The notes beneath the pieces were generated by a model that did no database searches, had not been told where the DNA came from, and saw only the letters and a program-made list of their open reading frames with translations. From NCBI RefSeq assembly GCF_026210795.1, contig NC_089431.1, forward strand, positions 1,426,001 to 1,490,000: a stretch of DNA of 64,000 bases, read 5' to 3'. Positions 32,514 through 43,868 of the stretch are shown here, one piece after another (position 1 is the stretch's first letter; every line of letters begins with the position of its first letter). The translations under genes and the position numbers were made by a program. This stretch comes from Rhizophagus irregularis. Lineage: Eukaryota > Glomeromycota > Glomeromycetes > Glomerales > Glomeraceae.

Positions 32514-32905
32514 CAGTCGGCTCGCGTTATAACGAATTTGGTGTCTGGGCTGATCTGACCTTCGTTATAAGAAAATTCGTTATTATTATAGGAAAATCTG
32601 GTATTTGTATATTGCGGTATACTGCATTACAATTGAAATTTATATAATGTGAATAATTTTATGTCACACGGTGAAAATTACATACGCTGAAATAAAATTC
32701 GTTTAATTTATGAAATTTTTATAAAATAGTGTCGTTATAATATAAAATTCGTTACAATGTGAGTCATTTTGTATATACTGTTTATACACTTTACTTCTTT
32801 AAACGGTATACAGCATTTAATTAGTAAAATTCGGTATAGTAATATGAAAATCCGTTGTACTAAATAATTCGTTGTATTGAAATTCGTTATAACGCGAGCC
32901 GACTG
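32514..32905. mobile_element. Pogo/Fot-like MITE with TA target duplication
   Basis: The element starts CAGTCGGCTCGCGTTATAAC and ends with its exact reverse complement. It is flanked by TA on both sides (32512-32513 and 32906-32907). The 392-bp body is rich in TTCGTTATA units and has no transposase. TIRs starting CAGTC and TA duplications are typical of pogo-type Tc1/mariner relatives, so it was probably mobilised in trans. Confidence 0.75.
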
Positions 32906-33041
32906 TACTTGGGTTATATAATTTATATTAAAAAAGAACCATGCGATGGTTAGTGTATGACAAATAATATAAAAATTCTAAGTTCTTAAAATAAATAGTA
33001 AAAATCAATAACGGAAGGTGATACCAGTGACAAATTAACTT

Positions 33042-33888
33042 GGGTATCAGGACATTTCGCCGAAAGGTGTTTCGCCAAAACCCATTTTGCCAAAGCCATT
33101 TCGCCGAAGGGATGTTTCTCCGAAGGGACGTTTCTCTGAAACCCATTTCACCGAATTCCATTTCGCCGAAGCCATTTCGCCGAATTGACGTTTGTCAAAT
33201 ATTATTTATTACATTTGTTTATTTTATTGCTTTTATACTAAATACATGAAGAATTTTTTCTAGAAAATTTTTGAATTAGCTAATTTTTATTAAATTCGTC
33301 TTGTTGTTTATAATATATTAATCATTTTTTACTGAATAAATGTTTTCAGGAAAATAAAGTTATTTATTTATTGCTTAACAATTAATATCAGTTACTTGAA
33401 TGTTAAAGTGATAATATCATAGAAGAAAGACACTTAAAAATAATTTTTTTGTTCAAACGTTTTGCAATTTGATTTATACGTAAATATAGCATAGCTAATA
33501 TTGCTCTCACATTATTCAAGTAAGAAATATTTTAATAATGAGAGTAATTCTTATTGTTGGTTGTTAAGAAAAGTAAATTGGTTAATTTTATTTTTATTGC
33601 AAAAATAAGTGACGTGGCAAAAGAACGTAAAATAGAAACTAAAAAAAATGAAAATATAAAGTACTCAATCAAGAATCGAAGATATTATTCAACATCTAAG
33701 TTTTATTTTATACATTTTCATTTGTATATTCGAGTGTAAATTAGAATATCTATTAAGGTTCCTGATGTAATTTAATAATAAAAAAAAAAATTTATTTTCA
33801 TTGCGTGATTAATATTTTTATAAAAGTGATAATCGCTATTATTTCTATCATTTTTGGCAAAATGGTTCAGCGAAATGTACCGTAACCA
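33042..33888. mobile_element. TTCGCCGAA-rich TIR element, copy 2
   Basis: The left end reads GGGTATCAGGACATTTCGCC and continues with CATTTCGCCGAAG repeats to about 33190. An AT-rich core without a clear gene follows. The right end is GCGAAATGTACCGTAACCA. The ends match those of the copy at 1630-2248. Confidence 0.6.
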
Positions 33889-33899
33889 GTTTAAACACC

Positions 33900-34209
33900 C
33901 TAGTGCATATTATACGTTGTATCTTCAAATGAAAAAAATGCGAAATATACTCTGGATTAAGTCTTTCCACTATTTCATCTAACGCAAGTACTTGTAATCC
34001 ATCCAAAAGAACTTCAAATGTATTTCCATGTGATATCCTCTGAGGAATAGCCATTTAAGTTGTTCTTCAAAATATTCTTTGCTTAAATTACACTCTTTCA
34101 ACTTCGAATAAAATTCCTTTACCGTATAATTGCCTTGATCCTTTATCCCAAATAAAAATTCCGTTCTTTTGGTCCATTCAAGGTTCGCCTCTCTTTTTCC
34201 ATATATCAT
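33900..34209 (-). pseudogene. Unidentified gene fragment, frameshifted
   Basis: Two overlapping minus-strand frames join into one sequence: ANLEWTKRTEFLFGIKDQGN ... FYSKLKECNLSKEYFEEQLKW ... SHGNTFEVLLDGLQVLALDE. The first frame loses sense at the point where the second becomes sensible, which marks a frameshift. I do not recognise the parent family. The fragment abuts the right end of the TIR element. Confidence 0.45.
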
Positions 34210-34473
34210 TTATACTGCGAGAATTTTCAGATTCCGTTCTGGAAGATTCTTTAAAATAATTGATATTATCTCCGGCGGAGGTTGTTCTAATAAATTAACT
34301 ATATGCATTTTTTATATAGTTAGAAGATATTTCAATCGGAAAAAATAAGGTATTAGCGGTATATGTAGCCCAGAAAAAAATCTTCCAGGCAGATGATCAC
34401 TACTCTAGATGTAATAACCCTCGTTCCAATAATAAATAAAAAATTATTTGAGGTACTTAATCTCGATAAAAAA

Positions 34474-35565
34474 ATGGCGCTTGCTCTACCTGAAATACTA
34501 AATAAGATTCTAAATGTCTTAGCTAAAGATAACACACTATATCCCACTTTTCTCGTCTCTAAACTTGGTTCATGTGCGCCAGTCCAATTTTATGAAATGT
34601 TTATGACATTCGTGGCATGACGCGACTGGAAAAGTTCATTCAAATAAATCCTAGACCGATTTATAAACAGTCTGCAATACCTCGTAATTGCGCACCATTC
34701 TAATCTTTTGAATGAGATAATTGAAAAAATCGTTCAAAAATTTTCCAAATATAATTCATCTAGATTTTCTAGATTTGGGGGAAGTACAGGCTTTGATAAT
34801 AAAGCTTTAATTAAGCATATCCTAACCTGATCCATCTTAACGTTTTTAGCAATGGAGGTTTAAACGACCATTCTATCACTAAAATTGCAAAGAAATATAA
34901 TAAATTGTAGTTTTTAGATATTGGTTGGGCGGAGAAATCACTCTGTGAAATTGCGCACGGCTCATGTAATAAGTTAAAACACCTAGGAATTAGTGGATAT
35001 CAGAATCTTATCACTGATAGTATTATACATAATATCGCAGAATCCTACCTTATCCTCCAATCCTTAGATATTAGTGATTGTAATAGACTTACTGATACTG
35101 CTATTTATACCATCACAGGTTTATATCCAAATCTAAGAAGTTTAAAACTTAAGCACTGTGATGGAATAAGTGATACTGCCATCAGGAAAATCGCACAACA
35201 TCATTATTTGGAATATCTAAAACTATGCAGTATGAAAAGTTCTTAGTGATAAATCAATATGCATTATTGCGCAATCATGCCCAAATATCCAATATCTTGA
35301 TTTTCAATTTTGCAACATTACTAACAGAGCTGTAAAAGAAATTTCCAATTCATCAATTTCTAAAATTGCAACGTGTTCTAGTATTGTATATCTTTATCTT
35401 GGACATGCTGAGTTCGTTTTCAATACAACACTTAAAGCTGTTGCAGAACATTTAAATAGTGTAGAATATCTTGGCCTGAAAAATTGTTATAGAGTTAGTC
35501 AAAAAATAGTGAACAAGATATTTCCTGATCTCAAAATAGGAGGGTATTATACACTTCCTATTTAA
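34474..35565 (+). pseudogene. F-box/LRR (GRR1/AMN1-like) pseudogene
   Basis: An F-box start, LALPEILNKILNVLAKDN, is followed by a degraded leucine-rich repeat region. The LRR units are readable across several frames: LKHLGISGYQNLITDSII, LQSLDISDCNRLTDTAIYTI, LRSLKLKHCDGISDTAIRKI and IQYLDFQFCNITNRAVKEI, ending in VEYLGLKNCYRVSQKIVNKI. Intact relatives are substrate receptors of SCF ubiquitin ligases. Here there are several internal stops and shifts (for example after FMTFVA at 34618), so it is non-functional. Such F-box/LRR genes are numerous in Rhizophagus-type genomes. Confidence 0.7.
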
Positions 35566-38500
35566 CAGTAATAATAACAGATTCATGAAAGTTTTCTGTA
35601 TAGGAATTATTACTTCAGATTCACCATTCTGCTTAATCAGCTAGTAATCTATCAACAGCTCTTAACATTAAGGAGGAAATAATACTTTGAGTCAAATTGT
35701 CTAGCTATAATGTATTACTAATGTATATATTAGAATTAGGTCAGATCCCTTTTAGATTTTGCCTTCTTATTGCCAGATTTTTTCTTTATATATATTATTT
35801 TACCTGGGTTCACTTTATGAATCTTCTTTTCTGGTGGCACATAATCCGCATCAAATTCTTCAACTCAGATAAACTGGACTCAGATGAACTATTTATGGAT
35901 TTTTTACTACAATTGCAATGCCCTATAGCAAGTAATTTATCCACATTATCCTTTAGCCAATCCATATGTTCTTCTATACATTTTTCTAGTCAATTAACTT
36001 TCTTTTTAAGCTTTTTTATATTGGAAATAATAATCATCCAGTCTTTTCTCTAGCACCTTAATTTGCCCCAAAAGTGCACTATATACTTCTGCATTTTGCT
36101 TGTCTAGCCCAACTAACTTGGTTAATTTCTCTGTATACCTGATAACTTCCTACTTGTAAGATATACTATCAGATAAATACTTTTGATCAGTTACTATTTT
36201 CATAAAATTTTATATATGAAATATCTTGCTTTAAATGAAAAATTAAAAATTTAATAAACAATATCTGCTAATGCTAAAGTATTATCCATCTATATGATTA
36301 ATTTTTATTAAAGAGTTTGAATAACTTTTCCTAATTGAATAGACATATAAATATTATCAAGATTAATTTCTTTTTTCTTTTATTTTTACCTAATCCTCTA
36401 ATCTTTTCAAACAATTGCAAGAAGGTGAGTTGTTTATTATACTATAGTGTTTTACTAATACAACTTGGTCTATTACTTATCTACAAGCCAATTTTTGCAA
36501 ATATTGATGATAAAAATTATTTTTACTTTTATAAATCCTACTAGTATAGTCCATACCTATTACCTTTAATTTGCATGAAGTAATTTTATATTTGGCTATA
36601 ATAATATTATTATTCTGGAATATATTAATTATTAGATTATGATGTTTTAGTATATATTAATTAAAAGACTATAATGTATTAGAACATTAATCTGATCCAA
36701 ATGGAATATATTAATGTATTAATATCACTATATTAGTTATTATATTTTAAAGAATTACATTTTATATTTATAATCTTTTAATTTCAAATAATTATTTTTT
36801 TTTTATTTTTTATTTTTATTATAACAAAAATTTTTGATTTATTATTTTTTAAATAATATTATATATATTTTTTTTCATTTAAACAATTGATTTCTTTTAA
36901 TTTAATTTAATAAAAATTTTTTTAAAAAAAATCTTTTTTTTAAAATCTAAAATTTAATATATTTAAAAAAATATATTTTAAAAATATTTTAAATTTAATA
37001 AATATAAATTATTTATTTATTACCAATTAGCAAATAATTTAACTGTATTTACTGTATTCAGAGATTTTATATTTATAAAAAAAATACATATTTTATGAGT
37101 TATTAATATACAAATAAATCTATTTTATTTTTAAATACTATTTTTTTTAATTAACTTTATTTAATTTTTAAAAAGTATTTAATGAATAGGTATTTGAAAG
37201 TAAGACATTAGTATATTAATGATTATTTATCTATTTTTATTGTATTTTAAAAGTAATTATATAATATAATAATTTTATAAATTATAAATAAATTATTAAA
37301 TAATATAAAATAAAGTATTTTTAATCAATTTTCTATTATGAAAATATTGAATTACAAACAAATCAAGTATAATGAACTGAATTAGTCAAATAATAAATTA
37401 TTTTTTATTGTTAAAATAAATCTCATTATGTGGACATCCATTTTTTACAATAACAATTGTGAAACAAATCCTTAACAGTCTAGTCATTTATTTTTTTTTG
37501 GAAATTTCATGAATGCTACACAGTTTGCATCAATATGCTCTAGTATTTGAATAAATAGTTAAATTGCCCAACCATTGAGTCTTCTTTGTGGAAGTTCGTA
37601 TTTTATCCAATCCAAAAAGCTGTAAAGATCTCTATTGATTTGAAAAAGCATGTAAAACCTAATCCTCATATAAATTTCATATAAAGATCAGCGCCATCGT
37701 GATTTCTGGTAGCTCACACTGCTCGATAATTGATTTTCTAGTTCTATATGTTGGGCCCTAGAGACTTTAATCACGTCGACGAGGTTTGTTTTAGCCTTGT
37801 CGTGATTACAATGTCGCCCTCTCGACACAAACTCTACAAATCACATACGTTGAGTCCAAGAACGGTCTGGTTTGTCCTCACGATCAGCGTCAGAATGATT
37901 TTCGCTGCTAAAGAAAAATGATGCTTAATATAACGGATAAAGCGGTCAAAAACAAACTGAAATTATGTGAATATAATTTGTAGGTTGTGGCATAAGTCCG
38001 ACTAGAAACATATCTGCAGTTCTTTCGGATGGGGATCTTCCAAAAAACGTTTAATCTATGTATAACTATTATAATACCATGTTAAATTTATAACGAATGT
38101 AAACGACTAAATCATCATGAATACGGATGGGAACTTACGTGTCCTCAACACATTTCATTCTTTCGCAAGAAGTCTAAGGCCAACAATTTCTAATAGTTTA
38201 AAAAAGATTGCTGATTTACCGATATTTTTCTTTTCTTCTTGAATGGCACTTTTGACATACCCATCAAACGATCGATCTCACCAGCAGAGAAGAATTTCTT
38301 AGCACGAGGGAGGTTTGGACTTGGAAATATGTTCTCCTCGCAGGAATCTAGAACACATCACCAGAGTGGGCTACAACAAATAAAAAGTGGCAAATAACGA
38401 ATAGACAGGCGAATAAGTAAAAATTAACTTACTCTGCGTGTGCGGATTCATCATCTTCTGACGGCATAAACGGCAATAATATATTCATCAAATGTGACAT

Positions 38501-41500
38501 CAGCCGTACAAAGCCATATTAACTATGAGACAAATTAGACATATAATTAGCCCTAGCCTGACCTTTTTGTTGGGATCCGATGTATATAAATTAGAATTTT
38601 TAGTTGAGAAGGAAAAATAAAATTACTACATAAAAAAAAATATATAAATAAAACCAATTTTAATACTTACGTAATTTCTCTTTCCTTTTACAAATAAATG
38701 ACTTTAATTTATAAGATAAAAGCGTTCCTCATTTTTTTGAATCCTTAATGGAATCATCTATCATGTTGCCAATGTATCTTAACTATTTTACAAACAAAGT
38801 TCTCTACTTATATAAACAACCACAAAACGTGATCTACGGGCCGATTCTTTTTCGATCTTGTCTTCTTAGCTTTTTTTCAATACTCTGAGAAGTTTTCTCC
38901 CTCTTTAGTTAAAAGAAAACGCTATTAGTATAAGATCGAATAATATTTTTTTAATTATTTTACGCGGTTGAGATGGACCATAACATAGCACGAAGCCTGA
39001 CAATCAGTTAGGATGAGCCAAACCTGTTGCGTTATGACAACTAACACGTAGTGTATTCAAGTGCGCTAAAGGAAGTCGAACTCCACTTTCACTCGCCAGA
39101 GCGAATCCAGCGGGCTACTCGGGTTGTCAATATGTCACAATGTCCTAAGACTGGAACGTATTTTATCTCTTGAACCCAACTATTAATTGCAGTATTGCAT
39201 ATCTCATATATTTTAACTTAAAATTGAGGAGCATGATTGAACTCGTTCATCAGAAGTCATAGTCAACGCGCTCTTGTACAACATATGTTCCTTATCTTTT
39301 TCATACGTAAAATACTTCTTTCAGTAATTAAGGAACTTAAGTAGCGACCAAGTATCATTTCTGTTGAAAACTCTTCGATAACTTCTTGCATTTGCAGTTT
39401 TTCCTTTTTTTCCGTTGTAACAGAAGACGCTGATATTACCATGTTTGTTAGACAAAAAAAGAGAGTAGTGACGTTCTTAAAGTAAAGAAAATTCCCCCTC
39501 CTCTCTTCCCACTTTTCTAACGTTTCGTCGTTTCCGAAGCGTCTTAAGGGTTCATAAATAAAAAAAAAAAGAAATGGAGTGTTAGTATTGTTTACTAACG
39601 TTCCTACTTAAAAAAAAATTCCCCTTCCTTCCGAATTTACGTTCCGGAAAGTCCAAGCGGTCCCCAAAACCTAATGTCTAAGTAAAAGAAAAAGAGAACG
39701 AATAAACGAAATGTAATTAAAAACTTACCACGTTCCAAAATTAAAAAAAAAATAGTTTTTTTTTAAAAAATTATATACATATTTTTTTTATTTTTATTTT
39801 TACTTTTTTTTGTCGATTTTAATTTTATTTTTGACGCGAACAAAAATAGGTAACGGGAACCGTAACGAAGGACTTTCAAGACATACAATATCCGTCTGTC
39901 ACACGTCAAATTTTTTTTTGTCTTTTTAATATTTAGAAAAAAAAATCTCAAGTTTTAAAATGCATTTAATTAGGATTCAAAAAAATATTAAAATTTAAAT
40001 ACAACACAACTCTTTTTCGAAAAAAAATACTAAAGAAAAAAAATTTTTTGTACCCGAGAGTAAATACTTATTATTGTCATAAATTGTTTGGGATACTTAA
40101 AATACTTATGCAGAATTTTGAAAGAAAATAATTCAAGGAATAGATGGTTTATGATCATGTGATTAACCACTTCGGACATCGGGCAATATAAGTAAAATTT
40201 TAATACATAATTTAACTTTATATGTCTCATCAGTTATCTGTTATCTGTTATATATAACTGACTCGGTTGACTCGACTCAAGTTCACTTGTTTGTAGGATA
40301 ATTCGACTCGTTAATCAATATATGTAAGGCTCTTTTGTACAAACTACAAAGCCATGTTCCTTTCCCTTATCATGCACAAAATCGTTAGTTTGTGTTCTAA
40401 ATTTCAAAACTTAAGCAACGACCAGATTGTGTTTTTTCTGAACTTTTCTTTTCTCTTGTTTCCTGAGCTGCAATGATGATTCGTCTGACGGAAATAATTG
40501 AACAAACAAAGGTTAGATTGTCACACGGTCGATGCATATTTTGAGTAGTATTAAGAACGTAATTTTTGCTTTATAGAGTGAACTTTATTTACAATTTTAC
40601 AATGTTATGATAATCGAACAGAAATTCATCGGAATAAGCAAAATTACTGTATATTTATTTAGCTAAACCTTTTTTCTTGATAATTTGGAAATTTAAGACT
40701 AAATCAAATTGAAATAATTTTAATGATTTTAAAGTTACGCCCCGCACCGCTTACGGAAAATCCCGACTAAATAAAACTTTCCCATTGTTATCTTATCCCG
40801 CACGGACTTTATTTGCGTCTTACAACCTCCGCAAACTAGAATAAAAACTATTTTATTGTTCTTGAAACGAATATGCATTCTTATGCAACTATGCATAAAC
40901 TACATTTTTATAAAAAATTGTGATTGGACAATTGAATGAATTCTTAATAACTGATTCTGACTTCCTTTAAAGGACGCTTACGTATCAAACACTAGAATGA
41001 CATATAGAATTGTTTTCATATATTGCGAGGAATTAATTGATTTCTTGTGGAAATAATAACGTAGACTTATTTTGTGACAGGCACGAATTTTACATTCATT
41101 CCAAAATGGGTTCTTTTGCCGATCGCTCTTTAATAATAAGCGAAAAGTGCAAAAGTTCTTTTTTTATAAAATTCCAATCTTAGTTTTCCGTATGTATCCA
41201 TAAAAATTTTAAGTGGGAAAGGTATTCCGAATCTAACTGTTCATACAAATAAATGTTGTAATTAAGAAAAATATACTGCTAGAATTAGAATAGTGTACCA
41301 TTATGTACAACCATATTATAAATTTTCTTTTTTCATTTACATAAAATTTTCGTGCTTACATAATGTACCACATTTGTTAAAAAAATTCTCAACTAATTTA
41401 GATTCCAAACCTTTACATAATTATTTTCGGAATTTTTCGCATAACAACAAAAAAAAATTTTTTTTTGCTTTTCATTTTTATGATTGTGAACTTTTTTTAA

Positions 41501-42801
41501 TTGATCACAAAATGACACTTTGAAATTTTACATTCTTCCCAAGCTTGATTCTTTTAGGTTATAATAATATATAACCGATGACCACTCTTTTTATTATGAA
41601 GTAACACGAAATGTCCATTCAATCCATCATTGATAAAGATTATTTGTAATTAAAAATTAGCCATGGGAAATTTCGGAATTTTTTGGCGTTAAATTTTTTT
41701 ATGCAAGCGAAATGTGAAACGCTATGTTAGTCATGAGGCCACTCTTTAAATAGTATAATGTGATAATGTGATGATTTTCTATAAACCTAAAATTTTGGCC
41801 TAGAAGTATTAAGGAGTCCTTGTCTCCTTGATTGTTTATTTTTTCTTTTCGTGATTTGTCGTATCTCGGAAAGATTTTAATTGAATTTATCGGAATTTGT
41901 AGGAATTCTTTTAATGATAATACTGCCTTTTTTTTTAAAAAAAAAAAATCTATTTTATCACTTATCCGAAAATTTCCAATTATAAGTATTGATCCCCCTT
42001 TATTTTTTAAAGTTATCTACGATTTGTACAGATTTAATATATTATTAACAAGGGTGGTATAATAGAAGAAATATGTTGTGTAAAATAAGAATAATATAAA
42101 AAAAATATTTATTTTATAATTTGATAAAAAATTAGATGAAGATAAATCTAGAACTCGGGATAAATTGATTTATCTCTTCGATTCTCTACGGAATTTGTAG
42201 AACGTAACTAATCCGAAATAAACATTTGATTAACTTTTGTAAGTAAAATTCTACTGATCGTCTATTAAGTCAAAAAAAATCATTTTTTTATCAGAGGAAT
42301 CCTTTTTAATATGCGTTTATATTGAAATGAGAGACTTAAACTTATGTGTTGACGAATTCCCCGTATTCATCCGGTAAATATCGGAACAAAATATTTTCTA
42401 TATTGGGTTTAGCTTCTATTTTATTATTTCCGGATCTTAAAAAAAAAAATATAAAAAAAAAATATTTGATAGGTAATTGGGATCAGTGACACAAGATAAC
42501 TGTATGTTATGTTCTTTTCTTTTATTTGTTAGATAACGTTTAGAACTGCTCTTGAGGAGCCGCGAAACTTATTAATCATGTGGTAATATTTGGATCAAAT
42601 GACACGTATTCGCGAAGTGAATAATAATGCTAATGCTTTTCATATTGTCTACTAGTAAGAGAGAGAGAAAGCTAAAATATAATTGGTTATAAATATTTTA
42701 ATTTAGTTATTATCATAATTTATATTATATGAAATAATATAAATATCAACCCGATTCGCGAATTCCTCTAATAAAAAAAACCAAAATAAAAAATAAAAAA
42801 A
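35566..42801. other. Long gene-free region, extremely AT-rich in part
   Basis: Over 7 kb without a supportable gene. The part at 36540-37440 is almost pure A/T. Between 37700 and 40560 the base mix is more balanced, and the sequence looks like old, diverged repeat material. Sections near 39270-39400 and 40328-40450 share GCTC-TTGTACAA, ATGTTCCTT and ACTTAAG-AGCGACCA-type blocks in the same order. Short open frames lack family features. No RNA gene was identified. Confidence 0.45.
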
Positions 42802-42963
42802 ATGAATAGAAGAAGATTGAGAAGACTTTTGTTTGCTCAAAGACGTTCCCGTCTTAATCCTTACAATTATAACGCTTTATTTTTACATCTTCCTCCACAA
42901 AATATCAGTTATAATAATGATCTTTTTATGAAGCAACTATTCAATGGTTCTTCTTTTTATTAA
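42802..42963 (+). CDS. Possible 53-residue basic small protein
   Basis: The frame starts ATG in an A-rich fungal-type context and begins MNRRRLRRLLFAQRRSRLNP. It then turns neutral (NYNALFLHLPPQN) and ends in a short Phe/Tyr tail before TAA. The Arg-rich N-terminus could be a nuclear or mitochondrial targeting stretch. Codon use is less A/T-biased than the surrounding spacer. There is no homologue I recognise and it may be chance. Confidence 0.3.
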   Translation: MNRRRLRRLLFAQRRSRLNPYNYNALFLHLPPQNISYNNDLFMKQLFNGSSFY

Positions 42964-43868
42964 AATTGGATACAAATAATATTCAAATGAGTTACCCAGT
43001 ATTTTTATTAAACACGTAGAAATTTATATACCGTATTTATAACTCTTCATAACTGTTATTCGTTATCAAATTCGCTATAAAAAAGGGCCGGTGTCCTTTT
43101 GTCACTATTTGAATATAATTTTGAGACGCCTGGTGGATCTAAATTTTTAAATATTTGATGATTAGTTATAAAAACAATAACAAGAGTTTCTAATATTTAT
43201 AATTATGATTCAAAATTTAGTATTTTAGAATTAATATTTTTCTTTCTATGATAATGCTAATTATGATTAAGAATGTTTTAATAAATTTCTAAGGTATATG
43301 TTTTAATGCTATGAATTATTTAAACTCTTTTATTTAAACTCTTTTTTATGAAAAATATCACTGATTCCTTTGGCGTAGTGTATAATGTATTGCTATATTT
43401 GATCTTAAATAAGTTAGATCCAATTAAGAATATGGTGATGTAATTTAATTTTAAATAAAGAAAATGATCTCCTTAGGATTTAGCTGTGCCATTGTGGCAA
43501 AGTATCTTTTTTTTAGAATTTTTGTAATTGTCATAATGAATAATTAAAAAAGTGTAACACTATGTGTAAATATTTCCATAAATCAACAACTGCGCCATGC
43601 GTCTCCTCATGATTTGCTGAGTAATTTAATTGCTTCAAATGACACAATAACTATTGTAGCAATTATCCGTGTGTATAATTAAAACAATGACCGCGAATTT
43701 GATCTAAATATATTTCAAATCTTTTTTTTTTATTTCAAAAAATTTTTTTTTATCTTTACTTTCTTTCTTTCTTATTCTTTCTTACCTTTTTTTCTCTTTT
43801 TTCTCCTATTTACTGTGAAATATATTGTGAGAAAAAATTTGTTGTGCTTTTGTGCGATAAAAAAAAAA
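42964..43868. other. Intergenic upstream of SEN1
   Basis: AT-rich with pyrimidine-rich tracts (CTTTCTTTCTTTCTTATTC) at about 43757-43800 just before the SEN1 start, typical of fungal promoters. No gene is seen. Confidence 0.5.

Noticed and set aside
32426-32647. 73-codon frame on the plus strand
   Set aside because: It runs into the pogo-like MITE; the shared part is repeat sequence.
35697-36544. Hydrophobic open frames that could be membrane proteins
   Set aside because: High Phe/Leu/Ile content follows from T-rich DNA; no start context, motif or splice support.
24630-38600. LTR retrotransposon suggested by TGTT(A/G)GGATCCGATGTAT at 24627 and 38570
   Set aside because: The shared stretch is under 25 bp, with no pol-like frames or matching LTR partner.
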